Assembly: GCF_024189315.1 (NCBI RefSeq)
Contig: NZ_JAIZEO010000001.1
Location: 806,001 to 870,000 of the forward strand
Reading direction: 5' to 3'
DNA: 64,000 nucleotides
Source of the DNA: Halobacillus sp. A5
GTDB taxonomy: Bacteria; Bacillota; Bacilli; Bacillales; Halobacillaceae
In this document: in pieces, positions 8,667 to 19,310 of the stretch
How the letters are laid out: each line of letters opens with the position of its first letter
Position numbering within the stretch: position 1 is the first letter of the stretch
Notes under the pieces: model-generated
The model's input: only the letters and a program-made list of their open reading frames with translations
What the model was told of the DNA's origin: nothing
Databases searched by the model: none
Translations under genes and position numbers: made by a program

Positions 8667-9548
8667 TTAATACCTCGGCTTTCGGTTTTTTATTTCGTCA
8701 ACGAACTGCAAATAATGTTCATATCGATGCTTGGCTATTGTTTCATTGTCAACGGCTGCTTTTACTGCACATTTAGGTTCCTTAGAATGAATGCACCCAC
8801 GAAACTTACAATGCTCCTGTACAGCAACAAATTCCGGGAAACACTCACTCAGTTCTTCTAACTCCAAGTCCCCGAATTCTAATGAACTAAATCCAGGTGT
8901 GTCAGCCACAAGCCCCCCGGCTATTTTGTAAAGCTCCACATGTCTCGTCGTATGCTTTCCTCTTCCAAGACTCTCAGAAATCTCATTTGTTTCGATATCT
9001 AAAGAAGGGTCAAGTAAGTTAAGCAGGGAGGATTTCCCAACGCCTGACTGCCCGGCAATCACTGTTGTTTTGTCCGCCAGCTGTTGTTCAATATCGTTCG
9101 TCATATGCTGATCGTCCATGGCAGATAAAAGTACAGGATAACCAATTTTTTGGTAGATTTCCTGATATTTTTTAATTTTTGCTTCCTGCTCCTTGTTGAT
9201 TTGATCAATTTTGGAAATCACGATTACTGGAGCAAGTCTTTTAGCTTCCACGAGAACGAGAAATCGATCAAGCAGCAAAGGATTAAATTCAGGATTTGAT
9301 ACGGAAGCTACTATTAATGCTTGATCTACATTAGCAATAGGAGGCCTCACTAACTCATTCGCTCGTTTTTCAATGGATAGGATATAGCCTTCTTTCAATG
9401 TTTCTGCTTGAAACTCTACAATATCCCCTACCAGCGGAGTAATTTTCTTTTTGCGGAATACACCTCTGCCCCGGCATTGGTAAACTTCTCCTTCATGTAA
9501 AACATAGTAGAATCCGCTTAGGGCTTTGACAATTTTACCTGTAGCCAT
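8667..9548 (-). CDS. rsgA: Ribosome small subunit-dependent GTPase A
   Basis: RsgA (CpgA) is a circularly permuted GTPase that checks late 30S maturation. The 293-residue chain has an N-terminal OB fold (residues 1-65), then the permuted G-domain with ISKIDQ (G4) near 120, GQSGVGKSSLLN (G1) near 165 and DTPGFSS (G3) near 216. A C-terminal zinc knuckle with the cysteine/histidine set CKFRGCIHSKEPKC starts near 247. In B. subtilis it is a substrate of PrkC, whose gene lies immediately upstream here with a 12-base gap. Confidence 0.97.
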   Translation of the reverse strand: MATGKIVKALSGFYYVLHEGEVYQCRGRGVFRKKKITPLVGDIVEFQAETLKEGYILSIEKRANELVRPPIANVDQALIVASVSNPEFNPLLLDRFLVLVEAKRLAPVIVISKIDQINKEQEAKIKKYQEIYQKIGYPVLLSAMDDQHMTNDIEQQLADKTTVIAGQSGVGKSSLLNLLDPSLDIETNEISESLGRGKHTTRHVELYKIAGGLVADTPGFSSLEFGDLELEELSECFPEFVAVQEHCKFRGCIHSKEPKCAVKAAVDNETIAKHRYEHYLQFVDEIKNRKPRY

Positions 9549-9560
9549 TAATTCACCTAC

Positions 9561-11648
9561 TTAATATGAAACATTTTCTTCCTCAATTACTTCATCTTCT
9601 ATTACGACCTTATACGCAGCATCGTTATCAGGAGAAATTGTTAAATCAATTTCCATAGTTGTATCTTCAGTAATCATTTCTTCACTATAGACTTCGGAAA
9701 TTTCGTTGTTCATGTCCTCTACATACACCAGAACCTGCTGCTCTTCTTGGTCTGAGTCGTTGTTAAAAGGTACATCAACTTCTACAGTTTCTTCCCTGGG
9801 AGCTTCCTCTTCTTCTTCCTGCTCTTCATCATTATCAGAGGACTCTTCTTCTTCTTCTTCTTCCTCTTGCTCTTCTTCTTCTTCCTCTTCCGCTCCTAAA
9901 GAAATAACCAGCTCTACCGTTGATCCTTCATCAACCTCGGTAAGTGATCCAGGCTCCTGACGTATCACCTCACCTTGAGGAACATCATCAGAATATTCTT
10001 CTGACACAGAGGCCTCAAGTCCATTATCACTTAAGTAATCCCTGGCTTCCTCTTCGGTCTCCCCTTCTAATGGTCTTAAAGTTATCGAAGGCGGTCCTGT
10101 ACTCACTTGAAAAATGACGCGCTCTTCTTCAATAATGACATCGTCTCCTGCCTGAGGTTCAATTTGTTCAATAATCTCCCCTTCAGGTCTGTCGGAAGTT
10201 TGTTCAATAGCCAGTACACTTTGATAACCTTGATCTTCTAAATCTGTCTTGACGTCATCATAATTTTGGCCGACATAATCCTCGAATTCTATTCGCTCTT
10301 TCCCTCTAGAAGAATATACCGTTACACGTGATTCCTCTTTTATGACTCTTCCGGCCTCAGGGTCAGTTCTTATGACTAACCCTTCTTCTACATCATCAGA
10401 AAAGACAGCTTCTCTCTTCACTTCTAAATTCAAGTCAGAAAGTTCACTATACGCCTCTTCGTATTCCATACCCTCCACGTCTACCATCTCTACGTCGTCA
10501 GGCTGCAGAAGACTTGGAACAATAAAAATGGCAGCAATCCCGGCGGAAAGTAATACGAAAAAAATGATAGTAAGCCATAAAAGCCACCGTTTCTTTTTCT
10601 TTGGTTTCTTTTCTTTCGGTTTCTTCTCTTTATTTTTCTTATCATTTTTCACGACTTCTTCTTTTTTTGTTTCCTCTAAAGCTTTTGCGTCAAACTGCTG
10701 GGTCGCATCATGAACAATTGTAGCATCCTCATCCTGTCCGGCAAAACTATCATCAGTAATAACAGGAATTGCTTTTGTTTTTTCTTCCTCTTCATTCTCG
10801 GGTATCGCGAATACTTCCTCATTGATTCTGTAGGGCTCGAGAGCTGTATCTAAATCTTCTTCCATTTCCAGCACAGATTCATACCGGTAGAAAGGGTCCT
10901 TTGTGGTGGCCTTTAATACTACATTCTCTACGCTTTGAGGCAGATCTGGAATCCATCTCTTTAATGAAGGAGTCTCATGCTGTAAATGCTTTAATGCTAT
11001 AGAAACTGGAGATTGACCCGAAAAGGGAAGTCGCCCGGTTAATAATTCAAAAAAGACAATCCCCAGTGAATAGATATCGGACTTCTTTGTGGCCATACCG
11101 CCCCGCGCCTGTTCGGGAGATAAGTAGTGTACCGAGCCCAGAACGGAGTTCGTCTGAGTTAACGCAGTCGCGCTTAAAGCCATAGCTATGCCGAAATCTG
11201 TCACCTTCACGTGTCCATAATGGTCAATGAGTATATTTTGAGGTTTAATATCCCGGTGGACAATCCCGTTATCATGGGCATGAGTAATCGCTGAGGTGAC
11301 CTGCCTCATAATATCAATTACTTCTGTTGTTTCAATAGGGCTCTTTTGTTGAATGAATTGCTTCAGCGTCATCCCATCCACAAATTCCATAACCATGTAA
11401 TAGATATCTTCTTCTTCTCCTACATCGTATATGTTTACTATATTAGGATGCGATAAACTGGTGGCCGATTGTGCTTCTCGGTGAAACCTTGCTATAAATT
11501 CTTCATCATTTCCATACTCTAGGCGTAATACCTTTATGGCTACTTCTCGATCAAGAATTGAATCATGGGCAAGGTAAACATTGGCCATACCTCCTCCACC
11601 GATCATTTCTTTTACACGATAACGATCGTTGAGGAGACGATTATTCAT
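9561..11648 (-). CDS. prkC: Membrane Ser/Thr kinase PrkC with PASTA repeats
   Basis: PrkC is a Hanks-type kinase that senses peptidoglycan fragments and controls cell-wall metabolism, stationary phase and spore germination. The N-terminal kinase domain (about 1-270) has GGGGMANVYLA, the HRDIKPQNIL catalytic loop, DFGIA and an SPEQA activation segment. A lysine-rich stretch precedes one membrane span (about 335-360), then three PASTA repeats (about 365-570) and a C-terminal beta domain. Between the last PASTA and that domain is a run of about 45 mostly Glu/Asp residues, much more acidic than usual and likely a salt adaptation. I use the ATG at 11648; an upstream in-frame TTG at 11660 adds four residues. 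The start overlaps the prpC stop by eight bases. Confidence 0.96.
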   Translation of the reverse strand: MNNRLLNDRYRVKEMIGGGGMANVYLAHDSILDREVAIKVLRLEYGNDEEFIARFHREAQSATSLSHPNIVNIYDVGEEEDIYYMVMEFVDGMTLKQFIQQKSPIETTEVIDIMRQVTSAITHAHDNGIVHRDIKPQNILIDHYGHVKVTDFGIAMALSATALTQTNSVLGSVHYLSPEQARGGMATKKSDIYSLGIVFFELLTGRLPFSGQSPVSIALKHLQHETPSLKRWIPDLPQSVENVVLKATTKDPFYRYESVLEMEEDLDTALEPYRINEEVFAIPENEEEEKTKAIPVITDDSFAGQDEDATIVHDATQQFDAKALEETKKEEVVKNDKKNKEKKPKEKKPKKKKRWLLWLTIIFFVLLSAGIAAIFIVPSLLQPDDVEMVDVEGMEYEEAYSELSDLNLEVKREAVFSDDVEEGLVIRTDPEAGRVIKEESRVTVYSSRGKERIEFEDYVGQNYDDVKTDLEDQGYQSVLAIEQTSDRPEGEIIEQIEPQAGDDVIIEEERVIFQVSTGPPSITLRPLEGETEEEARDYLSDNGLEASVSEEYSDDVPQGEVIRQEPGSLTEVDEGSTVELVISLGAEEEEEEEQEEEEEEEESSDNDEEQEEEEEAPREETVEVDVPFNNDSDQEEQQVLVYVEDMNNEISEVYSEEMITEDTTMEIDLTISPDNDAAYKVVIEDEVIEEENVSY

Positions 11649-12408
11649 CACAATCAACACCCTCTTTCAATGAGGTATCACTGTTTTGAACGACAGCCAT
11701 GGTAATATTGTCTTCTCCGCCCCGCTCATTAGCTAAATTAATAAAAGACTGACAAAAATCCTGCCAATTCCCATTGTATTCTGACAGCCTGCTTAACTCG
11801 TGCTCCTGTACTTTGTTTGTTAAACCATCAGAACATAACAAGAGCCTGTCTCCTTCTTCAAACTCCAAGGTCCTAATATCCGGTGAAACGTTTTCATCTG
11901 TTCCCAATGCTTTGAGCAGGACATTCTTTCTTGGGTGAGTTTCGGCCTGCTCTTCGGAGATCTGGCCTGAACGAACTAATTCGTTAACGAGAGAATGGTC
12001 CTCTGTAATTCTTACAAATCCGTCCCCGTTCGCTAAATACACCCGACTGTCTCCTATATGGCCTATTGTAGTAAACTGATTATTGCATAAAGCAGCTACA
12101 ACGGTTGTTCCCATACCTCTGCATTCTTCATTTTCCCTGGAGTGGTGCAGAATTTCGCGATTGACTTCGGTAATGGCATTTCTCATCCACTTTTCTGCCT
12201 CTCCCGGCTGTAAAATGTATGATGTCTCGTTCCATTTCTTATGTAAAGTGGAGACTGCCAGCTGACTGGCTACATCACCGGCTTTGTGACCTCCCATCCC
12301 GTCCGCCACTACAGCGAGAACCTGGTTCTTTTCATGGTGAAAAATGCCGCCTGCATCTTCGTTATGGTTACGGACTTTTCCTTGATCTGATAAAAAAATG
12401 CCAATCAT
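11641..12408 (-). CDS. prpC: PP2C-type protein phosphatase PrpC
   Basis: PrpC removes phosphate from proteins phosphorylated by PrkC. The 255-residue single-domain PPM-family enzyme contains SDQGKVRNHNEDA at the N-terminus, VADGMGGHKAGDVAS near residue 35, GHIGDSRVYL near 115, CSDGLTNKV near 192 and GGEDNITMAV near 233. These supply the aspartates that bind the two manganese ions. The stop codon overlaps the prkC start, consistent with coupled synthesis of the phosphatase and kinase pair. Confidence 0.97.
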   Translation of the reverse strand: MIGIFLSDQGKVRNHNEDAGGIFHHEKNQVLAVVADGMGGHKAGDVASQLAVSTLHKKWNETSYILQPGEAEKWMRNAITEVNREILHHSRENEECRGMGTTVVAALCNNQFTTIGHIGDSRVYLANGDGFVRITEDHSLVNELVRSGQISEEQAETHPRKNVLLKALGTDENVSPDIRTLEFEEGDRLLLCSDGLTNKVQEHELSRLSEYNGNWQDFCQSFINLANERGGEDNITMAVVQNSDTSLKEGVDCDE

Positions 12409-12437
12409 GGTTTACACCCCATCTCTTTCAAATCACG

Positions 12438-13784
12438 TTACCTTTTCACTAACCTGGTTAAAAAGAATCCGTCTGTATCCCATTGCTGGGGAAACAGCTG
12501 CAATCCATATTCGCTGATACCCGTTGAATCTTTTAAGAAGTCAGGCAGGTCTTCGACAAAGGAAGAATCAACAGTGAAATCTTTATTCTGATTTAAAAAT
12601 TCTTTTACTGCTCCTTCGTTTTCATGCTGGTCTACTGTACAAGTGCTGTAAACCAGCTTGCCTCCTTTTTTAAGAAGCGGCGCAAGACTAACGAGCAGGC
12701 TGTCTTGTATAGTGCGCAGATCGTAAATATCTTGTTCTTTTTTATGATATTTTATGTCCGGCTTTCCTCTTAACACCCCGAGTCCTGAACATGGAGCATC
12801 CAGCAGAATTCGATCGAATGACTCTTCCTGGTGGACCTGTCCGAGTTTTCTCGAATCCGCTTGATCTGCTTTAATTGAACTTAACTGCAGCAGCTCTGCT
12901 TTTTCCTTAACAAGGTTAGCTTTTTTCTTATGCAGGTCATAAGCCGTCACTTCTCCTCGGTCACTTAATTTTTCAGCTATATGAGTAGTCTTTCCACCAG
13001 GTGCGCTGCAGGCATCCAGTACTGCATCTCCAGGAGTTAAATCCATCATTTCAGCTGCAAGCATTGAGCTTTGATCCTGTACAGTAACAAGCCCTTTCTT
13101 AAACAGAGGATCATTTAATATGCGGCCCTCGGTAATAAGAAGGCCCTGCGAGGAGAATAAGCTTTCTTCTGCAACTATGCCTCTTGATTTCAATTCTGTT
13201 GCTGCTTCCGACCTCGATATTCTAAGAGTCTGTACCCGTACAGACATGGGCAGGTGTTTAAGGTTCTGAAAACAAATGCCTCTCGTTAAATCCATCCCAT
13301 ATAGTCTCACCCAGCGCTTCACAAGCCAAACCGGGTGACTCGTTTCAATGGAGAGCTTCTCTAGAGGGTCAGTGATCGCTTCGGTATCTTTGACGCCGTT
13401 ACGCTGTACATTTCGAAGTACACCATTCACCAAACTTGAAATCCCTTTATGCCCTTTTCTCTTGGAGATTTCCACTGACTCATGGATGACCGCATGATCG
13501 GGGACACGCTCCAAATAAAGCATTTGATAAACAGACATGTAGAGCAGCCATTTTACCCATGGCTTCAGTTTCTTTTGGTTAGTTATATAGGGGTGGATTT
13601 GATAATCAATTTTCAGCTTGTTTTGAAGAGTCCCGTATACAATTTCAGTTAAAAGCGCCCCGTCCTTCTGGCTTAACCGATGTTTTCTCATTTCCTGATC
13701 TAACAGGACGTGACTGTATCCGCCCTGTTCACCTATACGTGTTAGTAGTTCTAATGCTGATTCTCTAAGCTGGTACTTTGTCAT
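12438..13784 (-). CDS. rsmB: 16S rRNA (cytosine-967-C5)-methyltransferase RsmB
   Basis: RsmB methylates C967 of 16S rRNA using S-adenosylmethionine. The 448-residue chain has an N-terminal NusB-like RNA-binding domain (about 1-140). The Rossmann methyltransferase domain carries DACSAPGGKTTHIAE near 255, DAPCSGLGVLRGKPD near 325 and the catalytic-loop cysteine in YSTCTVDQHENEG near 378. I place the start at the ATG at 13784, directly after the fmt stop codon and giving normal family length, rather than at the longer frame starting at 13838 inside fmt. Confidence 0.95.
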   Translation of the reverse strand: MTKYQLRESALELLTRIGEQGGYSHVLLDQEMRKHRLSQKDGALLTEIVYGTLQNKLKIDYQIHPYITNQKKLKPWVKWLLYMSVYQMLYLERVPDHAVIHESVEISKRKGHKGISSLVNGVLRNVQRNGVKDTEAITDPLEKLSIETSHPVWLVKRWVRLYGMDLTRGICFQNLKHLPMSVRVQTLRISRSEAATELKSRGIVAEESLFSSQGLLITEGRILNDPLFKKGLVTVQDQSSMLAAEMMDLTPGDAVLDACSAPGGKTTHIAEKLSDRGEVTAYDLHKKKANLVKEKAELLQLSSIKADQADSRKLGQVHQEESFDRILLDAPCSGLGVLRGKPDIKYHKKEQDIYDLRTIQDSLLVSLAPLLKKGGKLVYSTCTVDQHENEGAVKEFLNQNKDFTVDSSFVEDLPDFLKDSTGISEYGLQLFPQQWDTDGFFLTRLVKR

Positions 13785-13785
13785 A

Positions 13786-14730
13786 TTAGTCCTGCTCCCC
13801 CAGTCGATCACCAATCTGCATGGCTTGCCCTGCCCCATTTAGAAAAGCCTGCCCATTCATTCGTTTCTTTCCTGAGGGTTGAAGATCAGTTATCTTAATG
13901 GCCTTCCCATCTCCTGAAGCAACTACGAGACCATCCTCGTGAAAATCTACGACTGTTCCTGCAGGCTGGGCGTATGTCTGATTCACTTTAACACTCCACC
14001 ATATTTTTAACGGTTTTCCATTCCAATATGTATAAGCTACAGGCCATGGATGCATTCCACGAATGTGATTATAAATAGCCTGCTGGTCCATAGACCAGTC
14101 TACTTTTTCCTGCTCTCGTTTTATATTTGAAGCAAAGGTCGCCTCTTCTTCTAGTTGTTTCTCTGGTGTTATTTCTCCTGCAAGAAGCGGGGGTAAGGTT
14201 GCCATTAATAAATCTGCGCCTGCTCTGGCCAGCTTATCATGAAGAGTTCCCACATGGTCATTATCTTCAATAGGCACTTTAACTTGAGTCAGTATATCAC
14301 CAGCATCGAGTTTTTTGACCATGTACATAATGGTAACTCCGGTTTCAGGTTTTCCTTCAATAATAGAATAATGAATGGGCGCTCCTCCCCGCAGCTCCGG
14401 TAAAAGTGAAGCATGAACGTTGATACATCCATGCTTTGGATATTGTAAAAGAGCTTCAGGAAGAATTTGACCAAAAGCTGCCGTCACGATTAATTCCGGC
14501 TCGTACTGTAACACTTGATCATATTCGTTTTTGATTTTTTCTGGCTGGACCACAGGGATTTCCATATCTTCAGCGGCCTGCTTTACCGGCGGAGGAGTTA
14601 ACGTTTTCTTTCGGCCCTTAGGGCGGTCCGGTTGTGTTACGACGACTACTACTTCATAGTTGTGCTCAACAAGCTGCCTGAGCACGGGAACAGCAAAATC
14701 AGGTGTTCCCATAAATGCAATTCGTGTCAT
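13786..14730 (-). CDS. fmt: Methionyl-tRNA formyltransferase
   Basis: Fmt formylates the initiator methionyl-tRNA using 10-formyltetrahydrofolate. The 314-residue protein has [11 protein letters not shown] at the N-terminus, the catalytic Asn/His/Asp region with [21 protein letters not shown] near residue 106, KKLDAGDI near 139, and a C-terminal OB-fold domain. The gene follows priA after only 18 bases. The peptide deformylase gene (def) found between priA and fmt in B. subtilis is not present, so deformylase must be encoded elsewhere. Confidence 0.97.
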   Translation of the reverse strand: MTRIAFMGTPDFAVPVLRQLVEHNYEVVVVVTQPDRPKGRKKTLTPPPVKQAAEDMEIPVVQPEKIKNEYDQVLQYEPELIVTAAFGQILPEALLQYPKHGCINVHASLLPELRGGAPIHYSIIEGKPETGVTIMYMVKKLDAGDILTQVKVPIEDNDHVGTLHDKLARAGADLLMATLPPLLAGEITPEKQLEEEATFASNIKREQEKVDWSMDQQAIYNHIRGMHPWPVAYTYWNGKPLKIWWSVKVNQTYAQPAGTVVDFHEDGLVVASGDGKAIKITDLQPSGKKRMNGQAFLNGAGQAMQIGDRLGEQD

Positions 14731-14748
14731 GATGTATATACTCCTTCC

Positions 14749-17160
14749 TTACATTAATTGGTACGGTTGAAAGTCTACATTTATCTGCAGTCCGTTTTCT
14801 TCTTTTAATTCATCTTCATAATAGTGTAAAATTCGCTGTATTAACTTATGCTGTTCGGGTTCGTCTTTATATTTTACCATGCATTGATATCGATATCTAT
14901 TGTTGATCCGTGTGAGTGCTGACGGGGTTGGACCTAAAACATCAGCTTCTTCAGATAATTTATTCCGCATATATACTACAATTTTCTGAGTAACTTCCTG
15001 GACCTTTAACTGGTTGGGGTGCGAAATGGTAAACAACGTCAGGAAATAGTATGGCGGATACTTGAACGCTTTTCTTAATTTCATTTCTTCATTGAAAAAC
15101 TGTTCATAGTCATATTCACTTGCAAGCTGAATACTATAATGATCCATATTATAAGTTTGCACAATAACTTCTCCTGCCAATTTATGACGGCCTGCCCGTC
15201 CGCTTACTTGAGTTAAAAGCTGAAATGTTTTTTCTGCGGCACGGAAGTCAGGCAGATTCAGCAGAGCATCCGCCGCAAGAATTCCCACTAAAGTGACGTT
15301 GGCAAAGTCAAGACCTTTGGCAATCATCTGGGTGCCGAGTAGAATGTCGGCTTTCTTGTCTCCAAAGTCATTTAATAATCGCTCATGTGCTCCTTTTCTC
15401 CTGGTTGTATCGACGTCCATCCTAAGTACCCGCGCCTCTGGCATAAGCTCCTGCAGCGCTTCCTCTACTTTTTGAGTTCCCGTCCCAAAGTATCGAATCG
15501 TTTTACTTTCACACTCTGGGCACTGACTGGGCATCGGCTCTTCATAAGAGCAATAATGACATTTCAGCCTCTCCTGGCGGCGGTGATAAGTAAGGGCGAT
15601 ATCACAGTGAGGGCATTCTTTCACATGTCCACAGTCTCGACACATAACAAAAGTTGCATACCCTCTGCGGTTTAAAAACAACACAGACTGCTCGCCGCGT
15701 TCTATTCTTTCTTTTAACTTATCAAGCAGAACCCGGGAAAACATGGAACGATTACCTTGATGCAGCTCATTTCTCATATCTACTAATTCAGTTGAGGGCA
15801 TGGAGGCGTCATTCATTCTCTTCTTTAATGTAAGCATAGAATAATTACCTTTAGCCGCCCGGGCATATGTTTCGAGTGAGGGAGTCGCACTGCCGAGAAT
15901 AACGGGGCAGGAGTGAATTTTCCCTCTTTCGACTGCTACATCTCTTGCATGATAGCGTGTTCTATCTTCCTGCTTGTAGCTTGCTTCATGTTCTTCATCG
16001 ATAATGATGATTCCTAAATTAGTGAAAGGAGCAAAGATCGCCGACCTGGCTCCTACGACTACTTTGACCTCATGCCTTTGAATCTTTCTCCATTCATCAT
16101 ATTTCTCACCTGCGGACAACCCGCTGTGGAGAACTGCGACTTTTGAGCCAAACCGGCCTTTGAATCGTTCGACCATTTGGGGGGTGAGAGCGATTTCCGG
16201 CACAAGCATAACCGCCTCTTTGTTTTGATTTAAGACCTGTTGAATAGATTGCAGATATATTTCAGTCTTTCCGCTGCCGGTGACCCCATGGAGAAGAAAC
16301 ACCTCGTGTTTTTCCTCTTCCAGCGTGTGCAGCACAGGTGTGATAGCTTCCTGTTGTTCCTCCGTTAAAGGAAAAGGCTGAGTTCTTTCAAATTCTCGAT
16401 GTGAAAAAGGGTCACGTAAGACTTCCTGTTTATACTCTTTAAGTACTCCCTGCTTCAGCAAAGGTTTAAGTGAAGATGCAGACGCTTCTGTTATGCTGAG
16501 TAATTCTTTTTTCGGTAGAGGCTCTTGTTGATCAATAAAATATTCGATAACCTCTCTCTGCTTTTTAGCCTGAGCTGACAGGTCCACTAACTTCTCTTCC
16601 AGCTCAACCGGATCTAACACCGGTTCCACCATCGAAGTCGTTTTTGTCGTTTCACGGCTCTTCACTTCATAATGGACATCAACTAAGCCTTCATCAACGT
16701 AATGACGCAGCTGCTGATAGCTTACACCTGACTTTTCAAATTCCTTATATTCAATGGTCTCCCGACCGGCAAATAGTTCAGCCAGCTCTTCAGGGAGGTC
16801 TTCTTCTGTAAGCTTCCAAAGCTCTTTACGATACGTTGCCTTTAATACTTGAGGAAGCATAACCTGTAAACAAGATACATAGAAGCTTAAAGTCTGCCGC
16901 GATAACCATTTTCCTATCTGAAGTAACTCCGGGGTTAGTGCAGGAGCAATATCAAGAACATCCTCTATATCTCTTACTTTTTTAAAATCACTAAACTCAG
17001 CGAGAGAAATCACATAACCTAGAACTTTCCTAGGTCCAAATGGAACAATGACTCTCACACCAGGCTGGATGACGGAAGCGTAATGATCAGGAATACCATA
17101 ATCGAACAATCGGTTCGTGTTTTGTGAAGGCACATCCACGATAATTTTAGCGATACTCAT
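14749..17160 (-). CDS. priA: Primosomal replication restart helicase PriA
   Basis: PriA recognises collapsed replication forks and starts primosome reassembly. The 803-residue protein has an N-terminal DNA-binding domain with NRLFDYGIP near residue 16. The helicase core has GVTGSGKTEIYL near 294 and IIIDEEHEASYKQEDRTRYHARD near 388. A zinc-binding insert with the eight-cysteine pattern CRDCGHVKECPHC ... CHYCSYEEPMPSQCPEC lies near 505-550, followed by RMDVDTTRRKGAHE and LLTQVSGRAGR motifs. The start overlaps the coaBC stop by one base. Confidence 0.97.
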   Translation of the reverse strand: MSIAKIIVDVPSQNTNRLFDYGIPDHYASVIQPGVRVIVPFGPRKVLGYVISLAEFSDFKKVRDIEDVLDIAPALTPELLQIGKWLSRQTLSFYVSCLQVMLPQVLKATYRKELWKLTEEDLPEELAELFAGRETIEYKEFEKSGVSYQQLRHYVDEGLVDVHYEVKSRETTKTTSMVEPVLDPVELEEKLVDLSAQAKKQREVIEYFIDQQEPLPKKELLSITEASASSLKPLLKQGVLKEYKQEVLRDPFSHREFERTQPFPLTEEQQEAITPVLHTLEEEKHEVFLLHGVTGSGKTEIYLQSIQQVLNQNKEAVMLVPEIALTPQMVERFKGRFGSKVAVLHSGLSAGEKYDEWRKIQRHEVKVVVGARSAIFAPFTNLGIIIIDEEHEASYKQEDRTRYHARDVAVERGKIHSCPVILGSATPSLETYARAAKGNYSMLTLKKRMNDASMPSTELVDMRNELHQGNRSMFSRVLLDKLKERIERGEQSVLFLNRRGYATFVMCRDCGHVKECPHCDIALTYHRRQERLKCHYCSYEEPMPSQCPECESKTIRYFGTGTQKVEEALQELMPEARVLRMDVDTTRRKGAHERLLNDFGDKKADILLGTQMIAKGLDFANVTLVGILAADALLNLPDFRAAEKTFQLLTQVSGRAGRHKLAGEVIVQTYNMDHYSIQLASEYDYEQFFNEEMKLRKAFKYPPYYFLTLFTISHPNQLKVQEVTQKIVVYMRNKLSEEADVLGPTPSALTRINNRYRYQCMVKYKDEPEQHKLIQRILHYYEDELKEENGLQINVDFQPYQLM

Positions 17161-18362
17161 TAGACATCACCCGTAATTTCCCCGGCAGTCTCTATAAGTA
17201 TTTTCTTTGCAAGCTCGTCCTTTGACATTAAAGGAAGCTCCAACCTTTTACCGGTCTTAGTTAAATAAATAGATGCGTTAGTATCATAGGCAAAACCAGC
17301 GCCATCTTCTGATACGTTATTCATAACGATCGCATCTAAGTTCTTTTTGACCAATTTTTGTTCTCCGTAATGTTCTACGTCATTGGTTTCAGCTGCAAAA
17401 CCAATTAAATATTGATTCTGCTTCACCTTCCCAAGCTCCATTAAAATATCTCTAGTCCTCTCCATCTCTACAGCATAATCTCCCGGCTTTTTCTTCATTT
17501 TGAAATCGTATGAATGCCTAGGTCTGTAATCAGCCACAGCAGCGGACTTTATGACAATATCATGGCGTAAGAATTCATTCGTCACTGCTTCAAACATTTC
17601 TTCAGCTGAAACTACATCTATTCTCTTCACATTCGGAGGAGTCTCTAAATTTACAGGGCCAGAAACTAAAGTTACTTCAGCTCCCATTTTTGATGCCTGG
17701 CGAGCTAAAGCAAAGCCCATCTTTCCTGTTGAGGGATTGGTAAAGTAGCGGACAGGGTCAATCTTCTCCTGGGTAGGACCGGCTGTAATCAGCACCCTTT
17801 TTCCGGTTAAAAGCCCCTGGTTGTCTTCTTCGTTCTCAAGAATGCGTACAATAGTATCCGGGTCTTCAAGCCTCCCTCTGCCTACATATCCACAAGCCAA
17901 ATACCCTTCCCCGGGTTCGATAAATTTAAATCCCCAATTGTCCAACTGCATTAAATTTTTAATGACGGAAGGATGACTATACATGTGCACATTCATAGCC
18001 GGAGCTATATAGACAGGGGCCTCGGTAGCTAATAATGTAGTAGACAGCATATCATCCGATAACCCATTCGCCAGTTTTCCGATTATATTGGCAGTTGCTG
18101 GAGCAATTAAGAACAGATCCGCCCAGTCCGCTACATCAATGTGCTGGATTTGTTTTGGATCCTGTTCAATAAAAGTATCTGAATATACAGGCTGGCGTGA
18201 TAATGCCTGAAAGGTTGTAGGAGCTACAAATTTTTTTGCATTTTCAGTCATGATCACTTTAACTTCTGCTCCTGACTGCACTAATTTACTCGTTAATGCG
18301 GCGGCTTTATATGCTGCAATACCTCCTGACACACCTAATACGACTTTTTTGTTTAAAAGCAT
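17160..18362 (-). CDS. coaBC: Bifunctional phosphopantothenoylcysteine decarboxylase / phosphopantothenate-cysteine ligase
   Basis: CoaBC carries out two successive steps of coenzyme A synthesis. The 400-residue protein has an N-terminal CoaC flavoprotein domain (GVSGGIAAYKAA near residue 9, APAMNVHMY near 117, catalytic cysteine in ACGYVGRGRLEDPD near 157). The C-terminal CoaB domain begins near 185 with ITAGPTQEKIDPVRYFTNPS and contains KSAAVADYRP near 275 and GFAAETND near 325. It lies 91 bases after rpoZ, with a stem-loop between them, and directly upstream of priA. Confidence 0.97.
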   Translation of the reverse strand: MLLNKKVVLGVSGGIAAYKAAALTSKLVQSGAEVKVIMTENAKKFVAPTTFQALSRQPVYSDTFIEQDPKQIQHIDVADWADLFLIAPATANIIGKLANGLSDDMLSTTLLATEAPVYIAPAMNVHMYSHPSVIKNLMQLDNWGFKFIEPGEGYLACGYVGRGRLEDPDTIVRILENEEDNQGLLTGKRVLITAGPTQEKIDPVRYFTNPSTGKMGFALARQASKMGAEVTLVSGPVNLETPPNVKRIDVVSAEEMFEAVTNEFLRHDIVIKSAAVADYRPRHSYDFKMKKKPGDYAVEMERTRDILMELGKVKQNQYLIGFAAETNDVEHYGEQKLVKKNLDAIVMNNVSEDGAGFAYDTNASIYLTKTGKRLELPLMSKDELAKKILIETAGEITGDV

Positions 18363-18395
18363 AGGAACCTATCCCTTCCTCAACAATTAATAACG

Positions 18396-18430
18396 AAAAG
18401 CCGCGCCTTATCCTAAGTAAGCGCGGCTTT
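18396..18430 (-). terminator. Stem-loop between rpoZ and coaBC
   Basis: AAAAGCCGCGC and GCGCGGCTTT form a 10-bp GC-rich stem around a 14-base loop. The T-run on the minus strand is short (four T), so it may be a partial terminator that lowers coaBC transcription relative to gmk-rpoZ. Confidence 0.6.
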
Positions 18431-18453
18431 GATGATGGTATGTGACGAATACA

Positions 18454-19310
<857 letters not shown>

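Noticed and set aside
9706-9960. Plus-strand ORF encoding a serine-rich protein
   Set aside because: It is the antisense of the Glu/Asp-rich tract of prkC; GAA/GAG codons read backwards give Ser codons.
9561-11660. prkC start at TTG 11660
   Set aside because: Starting there adds only MLIV before the conserved MNNRLLNDRYRV; the ATG at 11648 overlapping the prpC stop is the simpler choice, though the TTG is not excluded.
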